Shown here: piece after piece, positions 11,103 to 24,432 of the stretch
How positions within the stretch are numbered: position 1 is the first letter of the stretch
Layout: each line of letters opens with the position of its first letter
Assembly: GCF_001039355.2 (NCBI RefSeq)
Contig: NW_019775635.1
Coordinates: forward strand, 307,867 to 371,866
Direction of reading: 5' to 3'
Source of the DNA: Lingula anatina
Lineage: Eukaryota > Brachiopoda > Lingulata > Lingulida > Lingulidae
Length of the DNA: 64,000 nucleotides
Made by a program: the position numbers and the translations under genes
Notes under the pieces: generated by a model
What the model saw: only the letters and a program-made list of their open reading frames with translations
Told to the model about the DNA's origin: nothing
Databases searched by the model: none

Positions 11103-13326
11103 GATTATTTATAAATCAAGTAGGTGATTTATTATCTAGAATGATCTGCCTACAGACTTCACGGCATCAGATTCGTTATGCTTTTGTGGAAAAGGCTGGA
11201 AAAATCATCAGTGACTGGTAATTTGTGACAGTAATCTAGCCGAGATGATATTGTCAGTCGAGAGAATCACATGCTTTGTGCTGCTTCAGTAGTGTCACGC
11301 CATAACACACTTTGCGATAACTTGCCATAAACTAACACTAGGAGTACGCCAGGACTAATAAGAGTATTATTTAGTGCCTCCATCATTAATCCTGACAGAG
11401 ATCAAGGCTATATGTGGGTAATGGTTGAAAGCAGTAAAAAAAAAAAGCGTGCATAATTTTTTATATGTTATTGTCAGCCTTAATACTTTGAAACCTGGTG
11501 GTATATGCTGTCAGTTGTAGGCTGGTATATGTCTATAGATTTCAGCATGAGTTATGTTTAATATAAGTTTGGTGAGGGAATTTTAAGTTGATTCACACAC
11601 AGGCTGGATATGTACTAATCCCACTGTGTATCACGCAAATGGGAGAGGAAAATAAGTTTTTGATTAATTATAACAGAGACAGAAAATTGCTGATCATCTT
11701 GAACCCTCTTCTTAATAGATGGCTGTCAGTATTTTATGAGCCAGCCATTGAAAATGTGTCAAGGAATTTAATCCATGCAGTTATGAATTGATTATTGTAG
11801 GGGGAGACGTTAATCAAACTGTATCACGCTTGGTGTTTGAGCATTATATTTACACTACATATAATCGCTATTATATATAATGGGCTTCGATCACACTATG
11901 GGGTTGAGGAGCTTTGCCGTCCAGGGGTTCAGTCATAATCTGCAATGACCTTGAGGGAACTTGGCAGCTAGATAACTTTCATTGGTCAGTCTGAAAGGTG
12001 CAAAGTGCAGTGGTTTATCAAATTTATCTGAATAGTCAGAACTGGTCAGTTTACCCCAATTTTGGACTATCTGCAGGGGGTAATGGGTGAATTATCTAAT
12101 TTGGCTCCAGCTGGCATTAATAGGACTTTTTTTGCCAGATGTTAAGGATGAATTACTTCAGCTAAAGGAAATGAAACATTGGATTGTTTCATTGTCATAT
12201 ACCGTTTCATCACCTAGTTGGTGAAAAAATTATGAATTTCTGTGTACTAAAGAGGCGAAATGCTGACACTTTCTGTTAACCAGTAGAATCAGTTATTAGA
12301 CTTCGCTGCACATGTGCATCTGGATAATGCAATGCATCACACTGAAGGCAAATATGTAGGCACATGTACAGTGTATATGAATCTGGCAAATTGTCTACAG
12401 ACTGTTATCCATCATTTGTGTATATATATAGAAAGCTTGGTTCACATTTATCAGTAAATGTGTACATAGAACAAAGTAGACATTCATCAGTAAAATGCAT
12501 ATATATCTGGAGAGAGAGAGAGCAATACACAGGCTGGAGTCTGCAATGGATAAGACTATAGGGCTGAGTAAATAGACAGATAAGGGTGGTCTGAGAGTTT
12601 TGGGATAATGTTACCTACTGTCTGCACTAGAAGTAGCCATGCCTATTTAATGTGAAGACTGACTGTTGATTTCATTACCCAGTGCATAGACTGGTTCTTT
12701 GGACTATTTAATGTCAGAAGACCCACTAATGGCATAAATGGAAATGTTTTATAAGGATGCAATGTATCGTGTTCAGAATGGAACAGGCAACATTGAACAA
12801 CTGGCAGGCTACCAGTGAGCACATGTAAGACTACTTTGTCAGAAAATTTTTTTTTTTTTTGCTCAGAAATTTCTGGGTCTAAGTATAATTATTTTTTTGG
12901 TACGTGTGCAGTTTCTGGAATAAGTCTACTCAATTCTTACAAGGCAGTAATTTTTTTATTGGCTGTGTGGGATAATTCTGATGGTGTCATAAGTGGTGCC
13001 AAGTTACTACTAACTTAGCAGTTTTCAGGAGTACAATCCCTGCAGGAGGCGGTTTTTTTCTCCCACATCTAAATAGTGTAAGCCAGATGTGTGTACTTAA
13101 AATGCTACCATATTATATAAGTGTTTTTTTTTTCTGCTTTTTTCTTGAAAGCAGAGATGCCTCTTCCTGTGGCAGTTTTACATAAGATCATAAATCAACG
13201 GATTTCAGCCAGTTGGTTGTCATGGCAACTTGCGTAATTCTTGCACTGTACGGGATAACCTGGAAAAGACTTATTCGTTTGGGAGTTCTATCTCACTGAC
13301 TCCAATTCTTCTATCTTGCACCTTTT
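11103..13326. repeat. Segments A (partial) and B, version 3
   Basis: 11103-11904 repeats 7671-8472 nearly exactly, as an unmerged contig overlap would. 11905-13326 repeats 9691-11101 with small differences. Removing version 2 and collapsing the overlap would give one simple A-B locus. It holds AT-rich non-coding sequence, a short GA run near 12511 and poly-T runs. Confidence 0.75.
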
Positions 13327-16179
13327 TTCCTGTCTTATCATTTGGTAAAGATAAAAAAAGAAAAGAGTTTGTCGGGATAAGTTACGGAAGAGAAGGCCAC
13401 ATCCCGCAGACTGATCTGACAGATTGTAATACTTAGACCCAGGAAAGGATTTCATTTTAGTTTCCTGGTTGATAATTCAGCAGTATCTTTGCAGATAATT
13501 TTACCAATTAATGGGTGATTTTTCTTATTCTCTGGATATTGGATCTTCATTAAAATGTACTGTTCCTGAAACCTGATTTTTCTGGGTGCACACAGAGACG
13601 TCTGCTCTAGGCACAATATCAAAAATCCAGCCAGTCATTTTTAGCATACATTAGGAGTCATGTTCAAGGAGCATCATTTTTTATTCTGCAGCCGGATGAT
13701 TCTGCATGAACACAATTCCAACCCCCATCATACACAGGGGACCGATATTCATTCAAGCGCATTCACTTTTGGAGGGTAGAATGCAGCCTCAATAGGCACA
13801 CAGTTTAACTAGGCCTTCCAGACCCGTGCCTCTTACTTTCAGCCCTAATTCTGTTTTGTTAACGTTACATCATATTTGAAGATTTTCTGGGTCAAGGTGA
13901 ACCCTTGATACAAGAGGAGACTCCAGGGTGCCAGCTGCAGCTTATCTCCTGAACTTGTGTAGACATATATATAAAGAGTGAAAGATTGTGCGGTCTGAAT
14001 CTTACCACAGGGAGTAAGCTATTCAACACAGGTATTTTATGTGGTGAGATTTAGCACAGCTACAACTACTTCAGAATTGACTGTATCTTTTTTATCTTCA
14101 CACACAAAAAAAGGAAAATCCTGGATTTATTAGTTCTGTCATTAAGGCAAGGCAGTCATCGCGAGATCATAACTACAGTGTTTTAATTGCAGCATCAAAT
14201 GAGGGAAAAACTCAGGTGGTGATCGGATAGCGTGACCTCTGTTGACATGAGAGGTTCCTGTACGCTTTAAATCCTGCGTGTCCTCATCAGACTAGGGTCA
14301 TTATATCTGGGGACCGGAGCAGAAAGAGGGTACAGTAAGCACAGGTAGAGATGCAAACCCTGGGTGAGGCATTGAGGAGAGTTAGAAGATTATAGATAAT
14401 AGGATCTGTCTGCCTTTCATATATATTGTATAGAGGAACAGTTTACGGTCATAGTCATGAGGGATCCATGTCTTGGTGATATTGTAAAGAATAATTGATG
14501 TATCCTGTGTATTGACGTGTAGGCGTTAATGCATGTTGCAGTATTGGATGGACAGATCAACAACTGCAGAATTCATAGATTTTTACGACGAGATAAACAA
14601 ACCATTGGTGTTCGATCATCTGTTTTGAGCATGAAACAAAAACTATGATTTTTTCATGTATCAAATGGACATGTGTGACTTTGTTTCATTATCAAAAAAT
14701 CACAATTGGACATTTTTGAACTTTGTGCCTTGATAAAACCAGTAGTGAGCTTCTGTTTTTGTACACAGTCGGGTGTACTTTGTGCTTGAACAATCAGATG
14801 CATATGTGCATGTTCTTAAACCAGTGGTGCAGCGCTGACTTTACATGTATTGGAGTTGAAACTCCGGGCCCCGGCTACATACTTATTTTCAAGAGATATA
14901 TACGTATATCATTGGTAACAGTTCACCATGTACATGATCGTGTTATTGTCGCAGAATGATATCTGTGGGTGAAGTGAGGGTGACATTTACAGAGGCACAG
15001 TGACAACAGCGGGAAGGGAGGCGTCTTCATGCAATATCATTGGTGCTGCATGTTTGAATATAAATACCAGTGATCATTTCAACGGAGGATGTTTTCCTGA
15101 GAAATCCCGGTGACTACCAGCAGAGTTTGTAGAACAGACTCACTATAAGGCAGCCTTACTAGGTTCCACGGTCTGACTGGTGGTCAATTTTTCACGTTCT
15201 ACTGCGTATGGAATATGTACATGTTTTTACACTGTCGGATTTTTTATTTTTGTGCAGTGAGTTTGAGTGTCTATGCACTGGTGGTAAATGTCCCGCAGAG
15301 GCAATTACGACTGTAATTACCAATAGATAATTGGACATTTAGCTGCCGCATGGACTATTTAATCTAAAGAAATTGCCTTAGGTGGCAAGATAGCGAAAAA
15401 GCTGGAACAATGATTCTGAAATTTTAATGTTTGTAATGTCACTGTCTGAAATTCTTTTCCTGCTTTAGAGCAGTTATGAAGTGCTAAAATTCAGGATGTT
15501 TCTGAAATAGTTGAAGAATATCAAGGTAGGGTTTTTGAATGAAAAAAAAAAAAAAAAAAACAAACCTAAAGCAAGAACGGGATGTTTGAAACCAAATGAT
15601 ATCATGGTATGACAGAGATGCTAACCATGCTGTCTAAAACCATTATTAACTGAGGTTCAAAGATGCGATGAGCTATCAGTTGTATTATATAAAGCTGGTG
15701 GCACTGTGGTATCATCAGCTGTTTTAAACAACGCCAACGTCACCGTTGCAGTGATACAGTATAACGCAAGGGGCTGTGGTTTTCCATGAGGTAAAACGTG
15801 TACTGTATCAAACAGCATGCGAGTTGTGTAACCATGCATTGCTGCAGAACAGTCGTGATTTTAATTTTGTTCAGAAACCTTCCTACTGCTGCAGTGAGTA
15901 TTAACTGAACGTCAGGGAGGTTCTGCCAGGCAGAAGATACTTTGCAATACATCATTCAGATTTTCACAATTTTGGAGGAATATTATTGAGAATACTGTGA
16001 TACATTATTTCATAACGTGTCATTTACTAGACCACGCATTGGCAATTGCAGTTAACAGTGAGGGTTTCAAGACCTGCCACCCAAGGAGATTTCGGCACTT
16101 GGTGTAACACTCAGTTTTAAGCAACTTTAAAGATAAGGATAACAGTGTTGCCACTTGCTGTGGTATCAGAAACATCAAA
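13327..16179. other. Upstream region of exon A
   Basis: Unique sequence with moderate GC and few simple repeats apart from poly-A at 15542-15560. It should contain the promoter and 5' UTR if exon A is a first exon, but I see no clear TATA box or initiator. Open frames here (14723-14959 plus, 15657-15955 minus) are not recognised. Confidence 0.5.
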
Positions 16180-16314
16180 ATGTCCGAGTCTAATTATAAT
16201 TCACCGCGCTCAGTTCAAGTAGAGCCTGTTGTGTACAAACAGCGCACTTGGAGCGTTATGGATCCGATACATGAACACCACGAGGCGGAGCATCATGACG
16301 GGAATAGACCGGAG
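16180..16314 (+). CDS. Putative initiator exon A, 45 codons, ending in a splice donor
   Basis: ATG at 16180 has A at -3 and an in-frame stop upstream (TAA at 16105-16107), so this is a plausible translation start. The frame runs 45 codons and meets a consensus donor, GAG|GTAAGA, leaving phase 0. The peptide starts MSESNYNSPRSVQVEPVV and ends in a His/Glu-rich stretch, HEHHEAEHHDGNRPE. The wobble positions and the local GC content are higher than in the flanks. No domain, signal peptide or membrane segment is visible, and I do not recognise the protein. Two further plus-strand ATG exons (CDS 40408-40704 and 59358-59456) also end in phase 0, which suggests alternative first exons spliced to a common body downstream. 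That link is inference; the ATG, frame and donor are seen directly. Confidence 0.6.
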
Positions 16315-16356
16315 GTAAGAACGCCATTTTGAAAATCTTCGACCTTTTTTTTCTCC

Positions 16357-16540
16357 ATTATTGCAAATTTCATTCACTATCATAGGGTACTGGTAAGCAG
16401 TGATAAATGTTCAAAATTGCAACCCTTGAAGGGTTAGAAAAATAAGGATATTTTGCTTCGATTATTGCAAATTTCACTAGATTAGGATATGCAGTGGTGA
16501 ATATTCATAATTGCAGCCTTTGAAGGGTTAGAAAAATACG
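16357..16540 (+). repeat. Tandem pair of about 85-bp repeats just inside the intron after exon A
   Basis: 16357-16446 and 16461-16540 share ATTATTGCAAATTTCA, then AATTGCA, CC, TTGAAGGGTTAGAAAAATA with moderate divergence between. The pair begins about 40 bp after the donor of exon A. It is an old local duplication. Confidence 0.7.
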
Positions 16541-17284
16541 AAAATTTATCTTCTTTTCATGGGATATATAATTATATCATAGAGTAGTCAACAGTATTCC
16601 CAGGGAACACTGTAATGGAAGATATACTGCATTTGTTGGTATCATTCTGAATTGGTAATTCTTCCAAGAGGAATTGAAATGAAATGGTTGCCTTAAATTT
16701 ATGTAGATTAAAGACATCTATTTGAGATCAAATTAACACAGTCATATTTCAATCTATTTCTAGATTTACAATATTTGTCAGTAAGTGATCACTTAAGTTG
16801 GTCATTTTTTCTCTCTTCAGTAATGACAAGCTATAATGTATTTGAACTCTACATACTAGCAATTATATTTGGAAGTAAAGGTTAAAGCTAGTTGTGTATC
16901 AAAATAGCTATTTACCTTAAAATACAACATACTCTTTATTGCTACTTGAAAATAGTTGTAAAATAGAATGAGACTTCATATGAGGGTTGACTTGAAGTGA
17001 AGCTTTTATTTGATGTGGCAAGTTTTGAAAACATTAACATACCAGTACTACTATATGCAAATCTGTGAGTTAACATGGTTTGTCCATATCTTTCCATATA
17101 CCTGTATGTAAAATACAAAAAAAAAAAAAAAAAAAAAAAAAGACACCTGACGTGGTGACTGATTAATGAAGGATTTTGCTAAAATTTTCAGGGTACATGT
17201 AGGTCAAAAATGAGCTAAGTTAGAACTGATCAGATTGATTTTGGCGGTGATCCATTAATTAATTTATAATTTGAATTAAGGTGC

Positions 17285-17341
17285 CTTGGCGGAGGTCTGA
17301 GTTCTTGGCGGAGGTCTGAGTTCTTGGCAAAGGTCTGAGTT
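17285..17341 (+). repeat. Three tandem 19-bp repeats
   Basis: The unit CTTGGCGGAGGTCTGAGTT occurs at 17285-17303 and 17304-17322 identically and at 17323-17341 with GCGG changed to GCAA. A small minisatellite, GC-richer than its surroundings. Confidence 0.85.
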
Positions 17342-19528
17342 TTGGAGTGTTTTTCTTAAGTTGTTGTTATTATTGTGAAGTTGGAGGTCACACATTACCT
17401 GTATTTGCCTATACTGATAAGAAGTGAGTGTTGTTGATACCCGAGTCAGAGTTAACCTTAAAATTACTAAAATGGTGTGTGATAGTTGTGTGATTGGTGT
17501 GGCTGATAAGGTATGATGAAACAAGCATAGAAAATGTAAAACAAACTGATGATGAATAATGAATGGTCAATGATGGCAATAGATGATAACATATGGTAAT
17601 AGATAATAATGCAGATAATGGTGATAATAATTAATGATAAATTTAAAACAACACAACGGGAAAATGTGTCAAATTGGCAGTTTATAAATTAGCCCTTTAG
17701 TACAGAATATGGCGTGCAGTTATTGACATATTTCATAGATCAATTAAGTGTATAGAAAAAGCATTATATCTAATAGGCTGTGGCATACCACACCAGGTTT
17801 TAAATAAGTTCCAGGTACCCAATGTAACAGAGAGACAATCAATAATAATCGGTTGCATGACGGATGTTCTCTGTTTCATGACATAATGGAAGTTTAACTA
17901 CAATTGGTTTTATTCTATTAGCTTATTATTGTTGGTATTATTTTATAGCAGACAGCTGAATTTTAAAATATGATTATTGGTGTGGTTTAACATCAAATTT
18001 TCTTTGATGACTCTCTTTGATTAAACACAAAATAAATAAATATATAAATGGTGACAAAATTAGGAGGAAAAACAATGAGAATAGCTAATGTTGAATCTAT
18101 GCAGGACACCCTGTGTTTGTGAAGGTGATGCTTCAGCACCCAGCATACAATGTACATTGTTCGTGGGCTATGCAATGACTTGGATCTTTTTGATGGAAGA
18201 AATTGAGAATTTTGGGACATCATCATAAATTTATAAAATTAGAACATTTCTATTGAGCAGTAGCAACTAAATTGGAAAGCAGGTTATATCCTGTAGTTGT
18301 TTTCCTATCAGTAAAAGCACTACAAATGCTGCACAGATGGATTCTAATAAATCCAAAATTATGTATCTGGAAAATCAATCATTTCCCCCACTGAAAAGAT
18401 TGAGCCTTTACCATGATAATACTCTGCTACTCAGGGTGTTAATCAGTTAAGTGCTGGACCCAGTAAATAGGTCTCAGATTCTCCAAAGCCAAATCCAGAT
18501 AGAAACGCACACTAAGCCACATAATGAGGCCCCTTAGCGCATCTCAGAGTAATACCTCGCAAAAAAGCAGCTTCAATAAAAGCAGAATCGATTACTTAGC
18601 GCTCCTTCAGATACAGGGTTGCAGAGTTATTAAGACCTAATATTGTAATCTTCTCGTCTCTATTGGATCCTGGTGTTTTATTTAATATCTGATTCACATA
18701 ATGAATATGTTTTATTGAAAGCTTGTTGGAAATTGATTCTTAAACTTTGAATGCACATGACATATTTTTTTTTTGTAAAAACTTGCTAGGGGCTTGGGCT
18801 GATGATTATTATTAAAACAATTATTTAATGAAGGAAGTGATTACGTGGGCCATAACAATATCATCTGACATATTTTTATCGTTTAGATTATGTAAAGACT
18901 ATTTGATGATGCAAGTGATGGCATAACAATATAATATTAACAGACATTTGGGTTTTGTTTTAATGATGTGGAGGCTCCCTTGATGATGATAAAATAATTG
19001 TTTGATGGCACTATACTATGCTGTGCTACTACATATTTTTACTATTTTGATAATGCCAAAGGTTTGCAATGTGCCTTGCAATCTTGGAGGGGGAGGGGAG
19101 GGGCTGGAAGGGACGTGGCTTAGTTTGCAAGGTATTGCATTCAGCATAGGTCAGGTGAAATAAGGGCACCTGTCAACTTCTTTGCTGACCCCTTATCTTC
19201 AGATGACAAGCCTGGTGATATGACATTGGTGCAATTTATCACAATCCAGCTGTTTTTATTCCACCTTTATGCCATGTTATTCTGTTTTGAAGTGTTTAAC
19301 TGACCTAGGTAGTGAGTTAGACATGGCGATATTGATGGTGGATAGATGAGTATGCCAAGAAAATATTTCTTGACATGAAATGAACTTCTCTAAGGTCAAT
19401 TTGTTATTTGTCAAGTGAGTTGCGTGCCACTGTCTTAAAAGATAACTCAGGCTAGAAGAGAGCTGGCCTGAAGGGAAGGTCTTGTGAGCCAAATTTTTGA
19501 TTTGTCACCAAATCAAACATAAAGTGAA

Positions 19529-19529
19529 A

Positions 19530-19567
<38 letters not shown>
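19529..19567. repeat. (AAT)n microsatellite
   Basis: About 12 perfect units. Confidence 0.9.
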
Positions 19568-19570
<3 letters not shown>

Positions 19571-19829
19571 TTTTCTATATAAAATCTATATAAAATAATT
19601 GCGTGATTAAAATTGATGGACAAATGTGAAAAATGATAGAAAAGTGCACTTGAAATGCATTGGCACTTGTTTTGCTTCAAAATGAATTGACAAACTACCT
19701 ATGTAAAGGAGTATATCCTTCAATTTTCAAGAAGTGTAATCTTTTTCTGGTTGTTTTTTTCACTTTGATAAAGTAACATGAGATGAAAAATATAAGCTAT
19801 ATGACTGTATTTTTCTAATATATTTTCAT

Positions 19830-19980
19830 TACCCTCTACCAGGGCGACTGATAGATTTTTACGGATATTCACAGATATGTCTCTAGCTAGATAGATTGTC
19901 ATTTTAAATGACAATCTATCTAGCTAGAGACATATCTGTGAATATCCGTAAAAATCTATCAGTCGCCCTGGTAGAGGGTA
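19830..19980. mobile_element. Perfect palindromic MITE with 9-bp target duplication
   Basis: The element is 151 bp and is a perfect inverted repeat: two 75-bp arms identical in reverse complement around a single T at 19905. The termini read TACCCTCTACCAGGGCGACT inward from each end. The 9-bp sequence TATTTTCAT flanks it on both sides (19821-19829 and 19981-19989), which is the signature of a transposition event. Nine-base duplications are characteristic of Mutator-like elements (established knowledge), so a foldback Mutator-type MITE is the favoured call. The lack of any arm mismatch implies recent insertion or arm homogenisation. No coding capacity. Confidence 0.85.
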
Positions 19981-20229
19981 TATTTTCATGATGATACAAC
20001 AAAATTTCCATGGCTCTCTCAGTATAAGGCTTTGCAATTTGCTAGGCAATATCAAAGCATCACTTTTATGTGAATACTTCAAAAGATTTTTTGAACATCA
20101 GTGAACAGCCATCCTTCAGAAAAAAAAATGACACTAGGGGATTTCTCAAAAATGTCATTAAAGTTTAAGTGTGAAAATATTGGAACTGTACAGAAAAGTG
20201 AATAATTTTGGTCACATCAGTGACACTTA

Positions 20230-20445
20230 GGCTGTATTCCCAGAGCTTTTAGATCGATCTATCCCCGTGGGGAGTCTCACTAGATTACTGTCAGATAATC
20301 CAGCTTAAATGTCCGTCCCGCCTACAACAAGCTGTAAGGGGGGTAATTAACTTTTGTGTCCGCCCGGCTGACAGCTATTTAGCGTGAACCCCCAGGGAGT
20401 CAGGTCGATCTAAAGTAGATCGATCTAATCTCTGGAAATGGGGTC
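20230..20445. mobile_element. Harbinger-like MITE, copy 1
   Basis: A 216-bp element flanked by TTA (20227-20229 and 20446-20448). Its ends are imperfect inverted repeats: GGCTGTATTCCCAGAG on the left, and the reverse complement of the right end reads GACCCCATTTCCAGAG. Both ends carry AGATCGATCT a few bases further in. TTA/TAA target duplications and G-rich ends are typical of PIF/Harbinger-derived MITEs. It is related to the element at 38987-39252. No transposase. Confidence 0.65.
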
Positions 20446-23400
20446 TTAAAGATTTTTTGAAATGTTTACAGAAATGTTTTTTTTAATCAATTTTAATAAC
20501 TATTTTTTTCTTGCAATATTGGAGGTTACTGTAGCACAAAATAGCTTGAAATAATAGGGTCAAGACAAAGTAATGCAAATATTTCACAAAATGTGTGTAT
20601 CTCTGATCTGACTCCAGTAGTTCCAGTGAAATGACCCACTGGATATCCTGCAAATATCCTGTCCTATGTATTGTTTGATAACCTTCTGAGATGGTCCCCG
20701 CAGTGATTATTATCGACTTTTATTAATGCGACAAAAACCTTAAAAGATTGCAATCACACAAACTTGTCAGAAAGCATTTCATTGGCTGCTGTCCTTATAA
20801 GATCATCCTTTTTTTTTAAACCAACTTCAAAATTTCCATTGACTATTCTGACAAAAGTGGGTCTTCTTTTTATTACGTGAAGCAAAATAACATTTGGAAG
20901 AGAAATTGCTTTATGTTATAAAGGAAGGTGATCTAATTTGACAATAGTTAAAGGCATTTTTTTCTTACAACAAGGAAATCAATCACTCAGGGAAGTGCTT
21001 TTCCTGGACAAACCTGTTTTTTAAAATGAATTTCCTTGTTATGTCTGTTCTTCTCTGGACTTTCATTCTCATTAGGAAATTTTTCTGACAGAAAGATACT
21101 TGATTGGTAAATAGCTTTCATTAATAATGTGTTGTTTTATCAATGATTTGAAAGTGATAAATGGGTCTTAATGTGATTGCATGATTTGACGTAGAGAAAA
21201 ATTGCTTCTATTGACCAAAAAACTTACGTTTGCCAAATAGATCTAAATGCAAAGGACTTAACAGAATCTACAATTGGCAATTTATAGAAAGGATATAATG
21301 CGTATCACAAAAAAAAAAAAAAAAAAAAATTGTTTGTCATAAAAACAAAGGTGGTCCCAGATTGTGATTGTGTTAGCTGTGCAACAACCACTGGAAGATG
21401 AACCATGTGTAGCATTGATGATCTTTGAGATCTTTTCAGCTATCCAGAGAGTAGTTCTTAATAATTCTCCTGTTACATGGTTACAAAGCTTGGTAAAGCT
21501 CAAAAGAGATTTAAAGAAATTGCTCTGACAAGTCTTAAGTGTGCGTGTAATTGGCAACAAGAGTATTAATGACAGTGCTTGACATTAGTGGTTTGAAAAT
21601 TCAGTGTTTTTTTCTCTCAGATTGTTTGTGTAGTAGCACTGACTTAGATGAGGCGTTGACAGGTTTTATCAATTATTTTAAGTCACTTAAACAGTTATGA
21701 ATATCAACACATTTATAAATATTCATAATGAGCATAATTGTTTTTGATCCCATGATTTAAAAGTATTTTCATTATGGAATTGCGTGCCATAAAAAGTCGT
21801 AAATTTTATCGGTCTGTCATGTCCAGCAGCCTGCTGTAGCCTGGTGACAGTGGCATATTTAATATTTCCTGCGTAAGTGGCAACATTATGTCCAGTCACC
21901 TTCAACGACCCGCGTAAACAGACTAATTAAACTGGAATGAACCCTTAAAAGAACGGAATAACAAGTGACTGCGTTATGATTACTTTCAGCAACAATTGGA
22001 GTCGTGGCTATAAATCAGACAGTTGTCCAGCATTTTTATCTGGCTTTAAGTCATCTCATACAGATGAATTGTTTTTCATCACAGTTAGAGTATTTATCAG
22101 AAATCATGTGATATAATGTATATTTATAGTTTCACAAAGATGATCTGTTTTATTTATTTGTTTACTGCAATATCAGTATGCAATTATCAAGCCTTACTGC
22201 AGAATTAAGATAAGATTTTCCTCTCACAGATGTTTAGTTCTTCAGCACACTATCTGGCTTGCTATTTCTCTAATTTTGATTTGTGTTTAAGAGCCTTGAT
22301 TTCTTGGCCTGGTTTGTGAACTTATCCACAATCGCACTTTTTTAACAAGTGAAGAAAAATTAATGAAAAATAAAAATGCACCAACATGTTCCTAAGAAAC
22401 CACATCTGCTAGTTTTTCTCATCACATTTCTGTCATTTTTCTATATCGTGTCCAGTTCTTGATTTAAGAAGTCGCACACTCCTAGAGATGTGAATAAATG
22501 GCAGAAATAATTCTTTCTTTCCCTCACATCAAATTATTTGCTTTTAATATCGATAAAATGCCACATCTCCCAAAAATTGATATTCAACTGGAAACAAAAC
22601 AGAGATAAAATAGGAAATCTATCTCGCTCTGAACGGCGCCGTGGGTGGGAAGAAAATACCCTCAGGATAAAGACGACCTCATGATCAGAATGAATTCTGA
22701 CAAAATCTGTGAGTTGAATAGAGAATTAATGAAAGCCATTCACCAAAGCTGACTTGTTTTGCAGTTAGGAAAGTGCACTTGGCTTGGGTCAGAGATATAT
22801 ATATATGGAGGAAGGAAATGATTTAAGGTGCACTTCCATCTAAAATGTGATGTTTTAACTTAGCTGGGTTGTTTTTTAACTGCCAGAGGAAAAGATATAA
22901 ATTAAAGAATTTGACTTGGTCTTGATAAAGCAATTAGCAAGACCTGCCATTTTTATTGCTAAAAATATATTGTGTTATTAAAGATGATGTTATGATCATA
23001 ATCAAAAATGCATTCACAGATATAAAAAATTAACCTTCAATGTTGCTATTCATCAAATTTAGAATGCTTTTTCTCAGATGAATTTCTGACATTCTGGTCG
23101 ATGTATCTTGGTAACACATTCATATCATTAAATCAGTTGAAGATGTTCACTTGTATTTTACTTGGTGCTTAAAAAGATTTATTACTAGGAGTGGTTTTGA
23201 CAGTCTGTGGCCAAGCAGAAGACGCTTGTTTACTGGGAGTCTTTCTGTTATGAGTCTTTCTGTTGGGCAGACCCATGGAAAATCCATTATTATTTTTATT
23301 ATCCACTAGGGAAAGTAATCATCCTCAGTAATAGCATTCCAAGAAGCATGGGTTTAATTTGAAATGAAGTTTACTAAGAGAAGAGTCATAGCAGTCATTG

Positions 23401-24027
23401 TCAGGTGAAAGTAATAATTCATAATATTTGAGCAACTTCAAATGATAGTCCACCCCCACTCTTCAAAAAAAAAAAAAAAAAAAAAGTTAAGAAATACGAA
23501 GAAAATGCTTAACTATTTTTGATTCCAAAGTTCTGAAAAGCAGCATGCCTTCATGCTAGAAGGCAAATTGATGTCAGTCTGAAAATGATAAATCTTGAAA
23601 AATGTCCGAAAAATGAAGCACTTGTTATTTAAAATAATTACTGTATTAAAAGCATATCTCATCTCTTGGCCATACAAAGCCCACGTCATGGCTCAGTTCA
23701 TATCCTCAAACACATCCATAACAAGGTTTGAAAGAAATCTAAGTATACATAACATATTGTGGTAAATGGTTCTCAGATATCCTATCTCTTTTGTAACAAG
23801 AAGCAGAGAGAAATGAACCGAGCTTCATATTTTCCATCCGTTATGTCAGCAAAAAGAATATTTTATGAAAGATTTCTGCCACTTTATTAGAAATTTGAGA
23901 AGATAATGATTCTGTTTTATAGGAGATGAATCGATCTCGCTGTTGTCTCTGCTTCCTGCTTTCTGTTGCTTCCTCCTCTTTTTTCCTTCACATTAAAAAA
24001 AGAGCAATTGTGCAAAGAAAAAGAATT

Positions 24028-24030
<3 letters not shown>

Positions 24031-24072
<42 letters not shown>
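24031..24072. repeat. (CA)n microsatellite
   Basis: About 20 uninterrupted CA units. Confidence 0.95.
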
Positions 24073-24073
<1 letters not shown>

Positions 24074-24359
24074 GTCCTTTTCTAATACCCAAGAAAATAA
24101 GCCATTCCTTTGGTCTTTTTTTCTCTGAATAAGATAAAACAGATGGATTAATAAGTTAATAAAAGAAAATTGAACGATTAAAAGAAATGAAACAATGGAT
24201 TAGTTTTTTGAGCATTTGAGATGGACAAGCTTTTCCATTCATTTCGAATTGTTTAGTTTATTTGTTTGCATTCAGGCACGCGTGTGAGTGCTTACATGTC
24301 TGTGTGTATGTATTTGTGCTCATATGCATTTTCTCATATGCATGTACACGTGTGTTGTT

Positions 24360-24432
24360 TATGTTTAAGCATGTGTGTGTGCGCATGTGTTTGTGTATGT
24401 GTGTGTGTGTGTGCACGCAAGCACGTGTGTGT
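24360..24432. repeat. GT-rich tract
   Basis: Interrupted GT/GC alternation, the opposite-strand complement of the CA repeat 300 bp away; alternating purine-pyrimidine sequence of this kind can adopt Z-DNA. Confidence 0.8.

Larger units (their letters stand above)
16541..19829. other. Intron-like non-coding DNA
   Basis: AT-rich; holds the 19-bp repeats, poly-A at 17117-17141 and an (AAT)n tract. GATAAT-type repeats are frequent at 17570-17645. No gene seen. Confidence 0.6.
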
